NCBI GenBank assembly: GCA_016297645.1
Contig: JAEDGF010000002.1
Span: 13,757 to 77,756 of the forward strand
Length of the DNA stretch: 64,000 bases
Direction of reading: 5' to 3'
Origin: Clostridiaceae bacterium
Lineage (GTDB): Bacteria; Bacillota; Clostridia; Oscillospirales; Acutalibacteraceae
The translations under genes were made by a program, and so were the position numbers. The notes beneath the pieces were generated by a model that saw only the letters and a program-made list of their open reading frames with translations, ran no database searches and was not told where the DNA came from. Below are positions 7,935-16,881 of the stretch, piece by piece; the first letter of the stretch is position 1; every line of letters starts with the position of its first letter.

Positions 7935-9187
7935 TGAAAAAAAATGCTTTGCCCGAGCTTGCCGTAATCGGCGGCGGAGCGTCCGGACTTGCGGCAGCGG
8001 TTTTTGCGGCAAAAATGGCGCGCGGAAAAATCAGAATAACCGTTTACGAGGCAAATCCCCGTATCGGCAAAAAGCTTCTTGTGACCGGAAACGGCAGGTG
8101 TAATTTTTCTAACCTGAATATGGATTCGTCGCATTTCAACGGTGATGCGGTTCTCGCCGAAAATGCACTCAAACTTTTTTCGACGAATGATACCTTGGAG
8201 TTTTTCAAAGACGGCGGTGTGTTTTACAGGGCGGATAACGCAGGCAGGATATATCCGCTGTCAAATCAGGCGTCATCCGTACTTGATTTTTTCAGAGAAG
8301 AAACGCTTTTATCCGGAGTTTACATCGAAACTCAGTTCCCGGTTACGGAAATTTCGGTAAAAAACGGAGGCTTTTTGATAAACGGCTGCAAAACGGCAGA
8401 CGCCGTGATAGTTGCCTGCGGAGGAAAAGCAGCACCCGTGCACGGTAGCAACGGCGAGTTTTTTTCGGTTCTGAAAAAGCTCGGTATTTCCGTTACACCG
8501 CTTTATCCGGCGCTTACACCCATTTGTATCGACGGCTTTACAAAAGCGTTGAAGGGAATAAGAGCCGAAGGAACAATTACGATCCGTCAGGGCGGTAAGA
8601 CGATAGCGTCCGACAGGGGAGAGCTTCAATTTACGGAATACGGTATTTCGGGAATTCCGGCTATGCAGGTTTCGGGAAAAACTGCCACGGTGCTTTCCGA
8701 AAAAACGCCTGTTTTCGCATATGTGGACTGTGCCCCGTCCGTTTCAGCCGAAGAATTGAGGGAGTTTATTCTCCGCTCATTGAATACCCGTCCCGAAAAA
8801 CCGGCGGAAATGCTTTTGTCGGGAATCATGCCGAAAAGGCTTTCGGTTTACCTCTTAGCTGAACTTTCGTTTAAGCCGGATAAACCTATCAAAACGATAA
8901 ATCCCGGCGCCGTCGACAAAATTATTGCGGCGGTCAAGAATAAAAAATACAAAATTTCGGGCATAAAAGGCTTTGCGGACGCGCAGGTGACCTCCGGAGG
9001 TGTTCCCGCGTCGGAATTGAATGCAAATACGCTTGAACTGAAAAAAATAAAGAATATGTTTGTTTGCGGTGAAGCCGTCAATGTTGACGGCGAATGCGGC
9101 GGATACAATCTGCAATGGGCGTGGAGCAGCGCCTACACAGCCGCCGACGCAGCCGTAAAGGAGTTACTCTATGCTCAGAATAAATGA
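7934..9187 (+). CDS. HI0933/BaiN-family FAD-dependent oxidoreductase
   Basis: Flavoprotein of the HI0933-like family (YhiN, BaiN). The family has an N-terminal dinucleotide-binding fold, GGGASGLAAAVFAAKM (about residues 14-29), and the signature LLVTGNGRCNFSN (about 53-65). The C-terminal GFADAQVTSGGVP and GEAVNVDGECGGYNLQWAW complete the FAD site. Length of 417 aa is normal. The physiological substrate of most members is unknown; BaiN acts on bile-acid intermediates, but that cannot be inferred from sequence here. Translation is coupled to the XRE gene upstream, and the 3' end overlaps the next flavoprotein by 17 nt, so the genes form one operon. Confidence 0.9.
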   Translation: MKKNALPELAVIGGGASGLAAAVFAAKMARGKIRITVYEANPRIGKKLLVTGNGRCNFSNLNMDSSHFNGDAVLAENALKLFSTNDTLEFFKDGGVFYRADNAGRIYPLSNQASSVLDFFREETLLSGVYIETQFPVTEISVKNGGFLINGCKTADAVIVACGGKAAPVHGSNGEFFSVLKKLGISVTPLYPALTPICIDGFTKALKGIRAEGTITIRQGGKTIASDRGELQFTEYGISGIPAMQVSGKTATVLSEKTPVFAYVDCAPSVSAEELREFILRSLNTRPEKPAEMLLSGIMPKRLSVYLLAELSFKPDKPIKTINPGAVDKIIAAVKNKKYKISGIKGFADAQVTSGGVPASELNANTLELKKIKNMFVCGEAVNVDGECGGYNLQWAWSSAYTAADAAVKELLYAQNK

Positions 9188-10778
9188 AATATCCGTTCCG
9201 CTCGGTACGGACGAAAAGCTGCTGAAAAAGGCGGCGGCGAAAGAAATCGGCGTTTTTGAGGGCGATATAACTTTTTTTGAAATCGCCAGGGAGTCGATAG
9301 ATTCACGCAAAAAGAACAACATTAAAATGATATATTCCGTTAATGTTGAACTGAACGGTGACGAAAATGCCGTAGCTGACCGATTTGCGTCAAACAAGGT
9401 CTGTACCTGCGAAAAATATAAATATGAAATGCACGAAAATAAACGCGTGTCGCTGTTTCGTCCGGTCGTTGTCGGCTTCGGTCCTGCCGGAATGTTCTGC
9501 TCGCTCATTTTAGCCCGTGCGGGACTTAAACCTCTTGTTATCGAACGCGGAAACGATGTTGATACTCGTACGCGCGATGTAAAGGGCTTTTGGAAGAACA
9601 GAATACTTAATACATCGTCTAATGTTCAATTCGGAGAGGGCGGCGCCGGTACTTTTTCGGACGGCAAGCTCACTACCGGAATAAAGGACGCAAGGTGCCG
9701 CTTTGTGCTTGAAACCTTCGCCCGTCACGGAGCTCCGGAGCAGATACTTTATTCGTCACATCCTCATATCGGTACGGATAAGCTCGTCGGCGTTGTAAAA
9801 AGTATCAGACAAGAGATAATTTCACTCGGCGGCGAGGTAAGGTTTGCGTGCCGCCTTAAAGAGATATATGAAGCAAATTCTTATATTCACGGAATATGCT
9901 TTACAGATGAAAACGGTATCGACAACGATATCGAAACGGATTGTCTTGTCCTGTGTATAGGACATTCCGCCCGTGATACGGTTGAAATGCTCTATTCGCA
10001 CGGGATAAAGATGGAGCAAAAGCCGTTTTCCGTCGGAGTGCGGATAGAGCATCCTCAGGAGCTTATAAACAGAGCGCTTTTCGGGAAGGAATGGAATAAT
10101 CCGCTTTTAGGCGCGGCAAACTATAAACTGGCGAATCACCCTCCGCACGGAAGGGGCGGTTATACTTTTTGTATGTGTCCCGGCGGAACGGTCGTTTGCG
10201 CTTCCTCCGAGGAAAACAGAGTTGTCGTTAACGGAATGAGCGAATTTGCCCGTGACGGTGTAAACGCAAATTCCGCAATTCTGGTAGGTATTGAGCCGGA
10301 GCATTTTCCGACCGAGCATCCGTTGGCGGGAATTGCTTTGCAGCGCGATATCGAATCTGCCGCATTTGAACGCGGAGGAAGAGATTATACCGCGCCTGCC
10401 CAGCTCGTGGGTGATTTTCTTAAAAATAATCCGTCAAAAAAATTGGGAGCGGTTAAGCCCTCATGTACAACGGGAGTTTCGATGGGCGATATAAGAAAAG
10501 TCCTCCCCGTTCCCGTCACCGATTCCATTGCGCTTGCAATTTCGGCTTTTGATAAAAAGCTTGAAGGCTTTGCGCTCCCGGATGCCGTTCTCACCGCACC
10601 CGAAAGCAGAAGTTCCTCGCCGGTAAGGATTCTCCGTGATGAATTCCGGCAGTCATCAATAAAAGGAATCTTCCCGTGCGGAGAGGGCGCAGGATATGCC
10701 GGCGGTATAGTTTCGGCGGCTGTTGACGGCATTCGCTCCGCGGAAGCGGTACTTGACGACTGCGTTGACGATTGCTGA
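9171..10778 (+). CDS. FAD-dependent dehydrogenase-like protein (COG2509 type)
   Basis: A 535-aa protein with an N-terminal region of about 90 residues before the FAD-binding VVGFGPAGMFCSLILAR (about residues 100-116). This architecture is typical of the uncharacterised COG2509 flavoproteins. Other recognisable blocks are NVQFGEGGAGTFSDGKL, ending a family-specific loop, SVGVRIEHPQ, and the C-terminal FPCGEGAGYAGGI. Function is not established for the family. The start ATG lies inside the preceding gene, indicating translational coupling. Confidence 0.88.
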   Translation: MLRINEISVPLGTDEKLLKKAAAKEIGVFEGDITFFEIARESIDSRKKNNIKMIYSVNVELNGDENAVADRFASNKVCTCEKYKYEMHENKRVSLFRPVVVGFGPAGMFCSLILARAGLKPLVIERGNDVDTRTRDVKGFWKNRILNTSSNVQFGEGGAGTFSDGKLTTGIKDARCRFVLETFARHGAPEQILYSSHPHIGTDKLVGVVKSIRQEIISLGGEVRFACRLKEIYEANSYIHGICFTDENGIDNDIETDCLVLCIGHSARDTVEMLYSHGIKMEQKPFSVGVRIEHPQELINRALFGKEWNNPLLGAANYKLANHPPHGRGGYTFCMCPGGTVVCASSEENRVVVNGMSEFARDGVNANSAILVGIEPEHFPTEHPLAGIALQRDIESAAFERGGRDYTAPAQLVGDFLKNNPSKKLGAVKPSCTTGVSMGDIRKVLPVPVTDSIALAISAFDKKLEGFALPDAVLTAPESRSSSPVRILRDEFRQSSIKGIFPCGEGAGYAGGIVSAAVDGIRSAEAVLDDCVDDC

Positions 10779-10818
10779 ATATCCGTTGATTCTCTCTCAA
10801 TTCGAAAGGATACAGTTT

Positions 10819-11787
10819 ATGAATACTCTTGCTATTATTGTCCCTTGCTATAACGAGCAGGATGTTTTGAAGATGTTTTACGGTGAAATTACGAAAGTGG
10901 TTTCTTCCATTGCCGACAACTATTCGACAGAGCTTGTTTTTGTAGATGACGGCAGCACCGATAGGACTCTTGAAATTTTGAAAGAGCTTGCTTTGCGCGA
11001 TCCTATTGTGAAGTACATTTCGTTTTCCCGCAATTTCGGAAAAGAGGCTGCCATGCTCGCCGGTATGAATTATGCCGTAAATGCTGATTATATCGCAATA
11101 ATGGATGCCGATTTGCAGCATTCCCCCGATCTTATCCCCGTAATGCTCAAAAGCGTTTCCGAGGAGGGCTATGATGTCGCTGCGGCAAGACGCTCCAACA
11201 GAGACGGAGAAAACAAGTTCAAGAGCTTTTTGTCCGCATCTTTCTACAAAGTAATAAATAAAATAAGCGAAACAAAAATAAGCGATTCAGCGCAGGATTT
11301 CAGAGTGATGAAAAACACCGTTGTGAAAGCAATTTTGTCTTTGCCCGAAAAAATCAGGTTTTCAAAGGGAATTTTCAGCTGGGTTGGCTTTAATGTTAAG
11401 TGGATCGATCACACGAACCGTGAACGCGCCGCCGGTCAGACGAAATGGTCGCTTACAAAGCTCATGAAATACGCAATTGACGGCATTCTCGGCTTTACAT
11501 CTCTGCCGCTCAGACTCAGCTTTGCTTTCAGTGCGCTGTTTGCTTTTTGCAGTCTGTTCGGTGTCATATATGCACTGGTGCGCAATATTATCAATCACGA
11601 TTATATTTGCAGCATGCCTTTAACTCTCGCCGCAATCTTCTTTGTGGGTGCCGGGATATGTTTGAGTATAGGAATTCTCGGCGAATACACATCGAGAGCA
11701 TACACGGAGGTTAAGGGCAGACCTCAATATATAATATCTCAGACAAATACAAGAAATTTGTTTACAATAACAGAAGGAGCAGAATAA
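10819..11787 (+). CDS. GT2 glycosyltransferase, GtrB/DPM1-like, with two C-terminal membrane helices
   Basis: Likely transfers a sugar from a nucleotide sugar to a polyprenyl phosphate at the membrane. The GT-A motifs IVPCYNEQ, VDDGSTDRT, MDADLQHSPDLIP and SAQDFRVM appear in order, followed by two hydrophobic spans at roughly residues 235-262 and 277-300, the usual GtrB layout. I start at 10819 because GAAAGGA sits 9 nt upstream; the open frame extends to 10723 inside the previous gene without a ribosome-binding site. It is 322 aa. No flippase or GtrA partner is adjacent, so the recipient glycan is unknown. Confidence 0.9.
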   Translation: MNTLAIIVPCYNEQDVLKMFYGEITKVVSSIADNYSTELVFVDDGSTDRTLEILKELALRDPIVKYISFSRNFGKEAAMLAGMNYAVNADYIAIMDADLQHSPDLIPVMLKSVSEEGYDVAAARRSNRDGENKFKSFLSASFYKVINKISETKISDSAQDFRVMKNTVVKAILSLPEKIRFSKGIFSWVGFNVKWIDHTNRERAAGQTKWSLTKLMKYAIDGILGFTSLPLRLSFAFSALFAFCSLFGVIYALVRNIINHDYICSMPLTLAAIFFVGAGICLSIGILGEYTSRAYTEVKGRPQYIISQTNTRNLFTITEGAE

Positions 11788-11788
11788 C

Positions 11789-11989
11789 ATGGTTGTAACA
11801 AAAGATACCAAAATCGGAACAATACTCGAAGCAGACGAGGGCGTTGCACCTTTCTTCCTCAACATGGGAATGCACTGCCTCGGTTGCCCCTCCGCGAGAA
11901 ACGAAACGCTTGAACAGGCTTGCATGGTTCACGGCGTTGATGTCGACGATCTCTGCGAGGAGATCAACAACTATCTCGCAACAAAGTAA
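11789..11989 (+). CDS. DUF1858 small protein
   Basis: A 66-aa DUF1858-type protein, recognised from TKIGTILEADEGVAPFFLNMGMHC and LGCPSA, read here as two adjacent pieces. The family is small and usually carries one or two cysteines in MGMHCLGC; it occurs alone or fused to hybrid-cluster and other redox proteins in anaerobes. Its function is not firmly known. It starts just after the glycosyltransferase stop behind AAGGAGC, and its TAA overlaps the ATG of trmK by one base, so it is translated with the tRNA methyltransferase. Confidence 0.85.
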   Translation: MVVTKDTKIGTILEADEGVAPFFLNMGMHCLGCPSARNETLEQACMVHGVDVDDLCEEINNYLATK

Positions 11990-12678
11990 TGCCGATACTC
12001 GGAACACGGCTTAAAAAAGCGTCCGAAATGGTTGTGGGCGGTATCCCCCTGATAGATGTGGGTACCGACCACGCCTATCTTCCGGTTCACCTGATAAAGA
12101 GCGGTGTCGTGCCTTACGCTTATGCCGGCGATATCGGTGAAAAACCTCTGAAAAATGCAGAGCTTGCGGTCACACGCTACGGGCTTAATGAAAAAATCAG
12201 GCTGTCGGTTTCCGACGGCTTAAAGGGTTTTAACTTTCAGTTTCCGGATAAGATAAATATTACGATTTGCGGAATGGGCGGAACGCTCATTGTAAAGATA
12301 TTGTCCGAGTCGCGGGAAAAGGTCGCTCGTGACGGCGTTCACCTTGTATTGCAGCCGATGACGCATTCCGAGGATGTACGCAAATGGCTTTGCGAAAACG
12401 GTTTTTCCATTGTATCGGAGGATTGCGTACGCGACTGCGGAAGAATATATTGTTGTATCTCTGCCGACTACACGGGAGAGAATGTAAGTTTTGATGAAGG
12501 TTTTTTCTATTTCGGTACGCTTACCAAGAACACCGAGGAACAGTCGGCGTTTATTTCGGCTCAGATCGGCAGAGTGCGTAAAAGGCTTGACGCAATTACC
12601 GAGGCGAGACTTTATCCCGACGAACAAAAGACACTTATTTCGATTTGTGATTACTATGAAAGCAGGTACGGAGAATGA
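11989..12678 (+). CDS. trmK: tRNA (adenine(22)-N1)-methyltransferase TrmK
   Basis: SAM-dependent enzyme that methylates A22 in the D-arm of tRNAs. The N-terminus has the TrmK SAM-binding motif LIDVGTDHAYLPVHL (about residues 20-34), followed by GDIGEKPL and the catalytic-region motif CGMGGTLIVKIL (about 94-105). At 229 aa the length is normal. The ATG overlaps the DUF1858 stop, and its own stop overlaps the nif3 start (ATGA). The trmK-nif3 pair is widely conserved in Firmicutes (yqfN-yqfO). Confidence 0.93.
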   Translation: MPILGTRLKKASEMVVGGIPLIDVGTDHAYLPVHLIKSGVVPYAYAGDIGEKPLKNAELAVTRYGLNEKIRLSVSDGLKGFNFQFPDKINITICGMGGTLIVKILSESREKVARDGVHLVLQPMTHSEDVRKWLCENGFSIVSEDCVRDCGRIYCCISADYTGENVSFDEGFFYFGTLTKNTEEQSAFISAQIGRVRKRLDAITEARLYPDEQKTLISICDYYESRYGE

Positions 12679-13430
12679 CAGTTAAGGATGTTTATGATGC
12701 GATCGACAGCTTCGCGCCGTTTGAATCCCAAAGCGAATGGGACAACGCCGGTATTCTGCTCGGCGATCCGAATCGGGAGGTAACAAAGGCGATAGTTGCG
12801 CTCGATGTTACCGAATACGAAATCGAAGCAGCGAAAAAAGCCGGTGCGCAGCTTATAATATCGCATCATCCGGCGATTTTTCACCCGGTTAAAAGCGTTC
12901 TTGCGTGCAGTGTGGCTTATGCCTCGATTTCGTCCGGACTGAGTGTTATTTCGGCTCATACAAATCTTGATAAAGCCCCCGGTGGAGTCAACGACTCGTT
13001 GTGTGAAGCTCTCGGCTTGACATATTCAAAGGTTCCGTTACCTGCGGCGTACGGTTTTCTCAATATTTGTACCGTCGACGGGCAGATGAGTACGGCGGAA
13101 TTTGCAAAGCTCGTTTCGGACAGACTTTCTGCTGCGGTTTCGTATTCCAAAGGCGCTGAAACCGTACATAAAATCGGTGTTTGTTCCGGTGCCGGCGCCG
13201 AGTTCGCCGAAGAAGCCCGTTTGCTCGGGTGCGACGCATTTTTAACGGGGGATGCGTCTTATCACAATTTTGTCGATTGTGTTTCCCTCGGTATTTCACT
13301 TTTTGCGGCAGGACATTTTGAAACGGAAAACATTATTGTACCTGCGCTGATTAAAAAATTGACGGAGATTTTTTCCGAGGCTGATTTTATTCCTTCCGAA
13401 AGGCGCTCTCCGATCATAACGGTGGTATAA
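12675..13430 (+). CDS. Nif3-like dinuclear metal-binding protein
   Basis: NIF3/YqfO family, often labelled GTP cyclohydrolase I type 2-like although the biological function is not settled. Metal-ligand regions are visible as ISHHPAIFHP (HH pair, about residues 56-65), SAHTNLDKAPGGVND (His and Asp, about 94-108) and the C-terminal GHFETEN. At 251 aa this is the short form without the inserted CutA-like domain found in B. subtilis YqfO. The start overlaps trmK by 4 nt and its stop directly abuts the rqcH ATG. Confidence 0.92.
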   Translation: MTVKDVYDAIDSFAPFESQSEWDNAGILLGDPNREVTKAIVALDVTEYEIEAAKKAGAQLIISHHPAIFHPVKSVLACSVAYASISSGLSVISAHTNLDKAPGGVNDSLCEALGLTYSKVPLPAAYGFLNICTVDGQMSTAEFAKLVSDRLSAAVSYSKGAETVHKIGVCSGAGAEFAEEARLLGCDAFLTGDASYHNFVDCVSLGISLFAAGHFETENIIVPALIKKLTEIFSEADFIPSERRSPIITVV

Positions 13431-15170
13431 ATGGCTATTGACGGTTTATTTCTGCATTTTATAAAAGAGGAGATCAAAGAATTTGCCGTTGGCGCAAAGG
13501 TTGATAAGCTGTATCTTCCGACAAGGCATGAACTTGTCATATTGCTGCGAACCAGAACGCAGACAAGGCGTCTGTTTGTTTCCGTTTCGGGCAACGCGCC
13601 GAGGATAAATTTTACACGATTTACTCCCGAAAATCCCGCTAATCCACCTATGCTTTGCATGCTTTTACGCAAGCAGCTTTGCGGCGCTACCGTTACGGAT
13701 GTCCGGCAGTTGGGATACGACCGTGTGTTGTTTATTGATTTTGACGCAACAAATGAGATCGGCGACAGAGTAAAAAGAACGCTTGTCGTTGAGATAATGG
13801 CGCAGTACAGTAACTGCATTCTTCTCGATGAAAACGGAGTCATAATAGATGCACTCAAACGAATCGACGCGTCAAAATCTTCTTTCAGAGAGATTCTTCC
13901 GCAGCGAACATACGAGCTGCCGCCGCAACAGGATAAACTGAATCCGGAGGAAGCGACTGAGGAGGAAATTCTCGGTAAAGTTCTTTTCTTTACGGATAAA
14001 AAACTGTCCTCTGCTATACTTTCGTCTGTCAGCGGTGTATCCCCGTTGACTGCAAAGGAGATTGCTTACCGCGTAACACTTTCCGATCCGGAAATCAATA
14101 AATTGTCCGACGGTGTAAAACAGCGGCTTTTACACGAATTAGCGGTTCTTCGCGGATATATCGAAAACGGTGCCGAACCTTGTTATGTGGTTTCCGATAC
14201 CGGAGAACCGGTGGAGTTCTCGTTCATGCCGCTGACTTCTCTTTCTTTACGAGGAAAGCTCGTTGCTGAAGAGTCCCTTTCGGACATACTTGACTTCTTT
14301 TTTGTCGAGCGTGAAAAGCTGCTGCGCGCAAAGTCAAAGGCGGAGGATCTGTTCAAAACGGTTTCGAATCTGATTGAACGCACCTCCAAAAAGATAAACA
14401 ATCTGCGGGAGGAGCTTTTGCAGGCAGAGGATGCCGAAACAAAGCGTATCTACGCAGAGCTTATAAACGCAAATCTCTATTCGCTGCAAAAAGGAAGCTC
14501 CGAATATGAGGTCGCGGATTACTACAATGACTATAAAATGACAAAGATACCTGCGGCAGAGCATCTTTCTCCGGCGCAAAACGCCCAACGGTATTATAAG
14601 GAGTACCGTAAAGCGCAGACGGCGAAAAAAGTTCTTGCACAGCAGATAGAAGCGGCGTCAGCCGACCTTGAATATCTTGAAACGGTTCGCGATGAGCTGT
14701 CGAGAGCCGAAACGGAACGGGAACTTAATGAAATACGGACAGAGCTTTCGGGCGCGGGCTTCCTTAAAAGCAAGACCGGTACAAAAAACAAGAAAAATGC
14801 CCCGATGAAGCCGCTCGAATTTATTTCTCCGAACGGCAGCAGAGTATTGGTCGGCAGAAACAACACACAGAATGACGCGCTGACCTTTAAGATTTCCTCC
14901 AAAAACGACATTTGGTTTCACGCCAAAAAAGCCCCAGGTTCTCATGTTGTCCTCGTCTGTTCGGAGAAAGAACCGCTTTCGGAGGATATTGAGTTTGCCG
15001 CCGGAGTTGCGGCGTGGTATTCTTCCGTCCGTGAACGCGGTTCGGTTGAGGTCGACTACACAAAAGTCAGGAATATAAAAAAACCGCCGGCTTCGCGCCC
15101 CGGCTTCGTAATATATCATGTCTATTCAACGCTTTATGTAAAAGCGATTCGCCCCGAAGATAAAAAATAA
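13431..15170 (+). CDS. rqcH: Rqc2-homologous ribosome quality-control factor RqcH
   Basis: NFACT-family protein that binds stalled 50S subunits and adds C-terminal alanine tails to the stuck nascent chain. The N-terminal NFACT-N domain retains the Asp-Arg pair at residues 97-98 (YDRVLFIDF), at the same position as the essential D97/R98 in B. subtilis. A charged coiled-coil region spans about 290-440, and the NFACT-R RNA-binding domain (DIWFHAKKAPGSHVVL) is at about 485-500. It is 579 aa, typical. Its ATG directly follows the nif3 TAA, so translation is coupled to trmK-nif3. Confidence 0.95.
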   Translation: MAIDGLFLHFIKEEIKEFAVGAKVDKLYLPTRHELVILLRTRTQTRRLFVSVSGNAPRINFTRFTPENPANPPMLCMLLRKQLCGATVTDVRQLGYDRVLFIDFDATNEIGDRVKRTLVVEIMAQYSNCILLDENGVIIDALKRIDASKSSFREILPQRTYELPPQQDKLNPEEATEEEILGKVLFFTDKKLSSAILSSVSGVSPLTAKEIAYRVTLSDPEINKLSDGVKQRLLHELAVLRGYIENGAEPCYVVSDTGEPVEFSFMPLTSLSLRGKLVAEESLSDILDFFFVEREKLLRAKSKAEDLFKTVSNLIERTSKKINNLREELLQAEDAETKRIYAELINANLYSLQKGSSEYEVADYYNDYKMTKIPAAEHLSPAQNAQRYYKEYRKAQTAKKVLAQQIEAASADLEYLETVRDELSRAETERELNEIRTELSGAGFLKSKTGTKNKKNAPMKPLEFISPNGSRVLVGRNNTQNDALTFKISSKNDIWFHAKKAPGSHVVLVCSEKEPLSEDIEFAAGVAAWYSSVRERGSVEVDYTKVRNIKKPPASRPGFVIYHVYSTLYVKAIRPEDKK

Positions 15171-15188
15171 CAGAAAAGAGGCAGAATT

Positions 15189-16853
15189 ATGGCAAAATAT
15201 TCTCTCGGTATAGATTTCGGTACACTTTCAGGACGCGCTCTCCTTGTAAATAACGATACGGGCGAGGAGCTTTGTTCGGCTTCACTTGATTATCCCCACG
15301 GCGTTATGTCGGAAGCTCTCCCGACCGGCGAAAAACTCGGTATGGACTGGGCTTTGCAGCACCCTCGGGATTATCTCGATGTGCTTTATACGATAGTTCC
15401 GGAGGTTGTAAAAAAATCGGGTGTTTCGCCTGATGATGTCACTGGTATAGGCGTTGATTTTACCGCCTGCACCATTCTCCCGTGCAAAAAGGACGGTACT
15501 CCTCTTTGTTTTATGCCCGAGTTTATCCATGAACCGAACGCCTATGTAAAGCTTTGGAAGCACCACGCCGCGCAGAAGTACGCTACAAAAGTCAACGAGA
15601 TAGCGTCGGCAAGGGGAGAAAAATGGCTTAAAAACTACGGCGGAAAGATATCGTCCGAATGGGCTATTCCCAAAATCTGGCAGGTGCTTGACGAAGCGCC
15701 CGAGGTTTATGATGCTGCCGACACTTTTATCGAGGCTGCGGATTGGATAATTTGGCAGATGTGCGGTCATGAGGTGCGCAATTCCTGCTGTGCCGGATAC
15801 AAAGAAACATGGAGCAAAAAGGACGGCTTCCCGTCAAAGGACTTTTTTAAGGCACTCGATCCCCGTCTTGAAAATCTTACGGAAGAGAAGCTCTCCGACA
15901 AAATCAGTCCCTCCGGCTCAAAAGCAGGTGAGCTTACGGAAGAAGCCGCGAAGAAGCTCGGGCTTAAAGCCGGTACTGCCATTGCGAATGCAATCATCGA
16001 CGCTCATGTTTTCGTGCCTGCCGTCGGAATTGCCGAGCCCGGAAAAATGCTCGCGATAATGGGCACCTCCACTTGTCATATGCTTCTCTCGAAAGAGGGC
16101 AGATTCGTAAACGGAATCGGCGGAATCGTCGAGGACGGAATTCTTCCCGGATTTTTCGGTTATGAAGCCGGTCAGGCTTGTGTAGGCGACCATTTCCAGT
16201 GGTTTATTGAAAACTGTCTGCCGAAATCATACTACGATGAAGCCGAAAAACTGAATATGAATATACATAAGTATCTGCGTTCCAAAGCGGAGAAATACGC
16301 ACCCGGTGAAAGCGGACTCATTGCACTTGATTGGTGGAACGGAAACCGGTCGTGCCTTGTTGACGGCGACCTTACCGGAATGATACTCGGCATGACGCTT
16401 TCGACAAAACCGGAGGAAATTTACCGTGCGCTTATCGAAGCAACGGCTTTCGGAACAAGGGTAATAGTAGAAAACTTCCGCGAGCACGGAGTCCCCGTTG
16501 ACGAGTTCTATGCCGCAGGCGGCATAGCGAAAAAAGACCCAATGACCATGCAGATTTATTCCGATATTCTCAATCTCCCCATAAAAATTGCCGGAAGCGA
16601 TGAAGGCGGAGCGCTCGGCTCGGCTATTCTCGGAGCTGTTGCCGCAGGAAAAGCAAACGGCGGATTTGATGACATCTATTCCGCTGCCGCAAAGCTCGGC
16701 AAGGTTATGGACTTTACATATGAACCCATAAAAGAAAATGTTGAAGTGTACGACAAGCTTTATGCCGAGTATAAAACACTTCATGATTATTTCGGAAAAG
16801 GCGGTAACGATGTTATGAAAAGACTCAAAAATATCCGTCTTTCCGTAAAGTAA
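15189..16853 (+). CDS. araB: Ribulokinase
   Basis: FGGY-family kinase that phosphorylates L-ribulose to L-ribulose 5-phosphate in arabinose catabolism. The N-terminal phosphate motif [14 protein letters not shown] (residues 7-20) and the AraB-specific [11 protein letters not shown] are visible. The C-terminal ATP-site motifs are [16 protein letters not shown] and [19 protein letters not shown]. It is 554 aa, close to the usual 550-570. RBS AAGAGGC lies 7 nt upstream of the ATG. No araA, araD or arabinose transporter is nearby, so the rest of the pathway lies elsewhere or the true substrate is another ketopentose. Confidence 0.93.
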   Translation: MAKYSLGIDFGTLSGRALLVNNDTGEELCSASLDYPHGVMSEALPTGEKLGMDWALQHPRDYLDVLYTIVPEVVKKSGVSPDDVTGIGVDFTACTILPCKKDGTPLCFMPEFIHEPNAYVKLWKHHAAQKYATKVNEIASARGEKWLKNYGGKISSEWAIPKIWQVLDEAPEVYDAADTFIEAADWIIWQMCGHEVRNSCCAGYKETWSKKDGFPSKDFFKALDPRLENLTEEKLSDKISPSGSKAGELTEEAAKKLGLKAGTAIANAIIDAHVFVPAVGIAEPGKMLAIMGTSTCHMLLSKEGRFVNGIGGIVEDGILPGFFGYEAGQACVGDHFQWFIENCLPKSYYDEAEKLNMNIHKYLRSKAEKYAPGESGLIALDWWNGNRSCLVDGDLTGMILGMTLSTKPEEIYRALIEATAFGTRVIVENFREHGVPVDEFYAAGGIAKKDPMTMQIYSDILNLPIKIAGSDEGGALGSAILGAVAAGKANGGFDDIYSAAAKLGKVMDFTYEPIKENVEVYDKLYAEYKTLHDYFGKGGNDVMKRLKNIRLSVK

Positions 16854-16881
16854 AAATACTTTACAAAAATCAGGTGCTGCA

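Noticed and set aside
7934..9187. Bile-acid pathway enzyme BaiN
   Set aside because: The HI0933 family is broad and no other bai gene is in the window, so the specific name is not supported.
15189..16853. Complete arabinose operon
   Set aside because: Only the ribulokinase is present; flanking genes are rqcH and dnaE.
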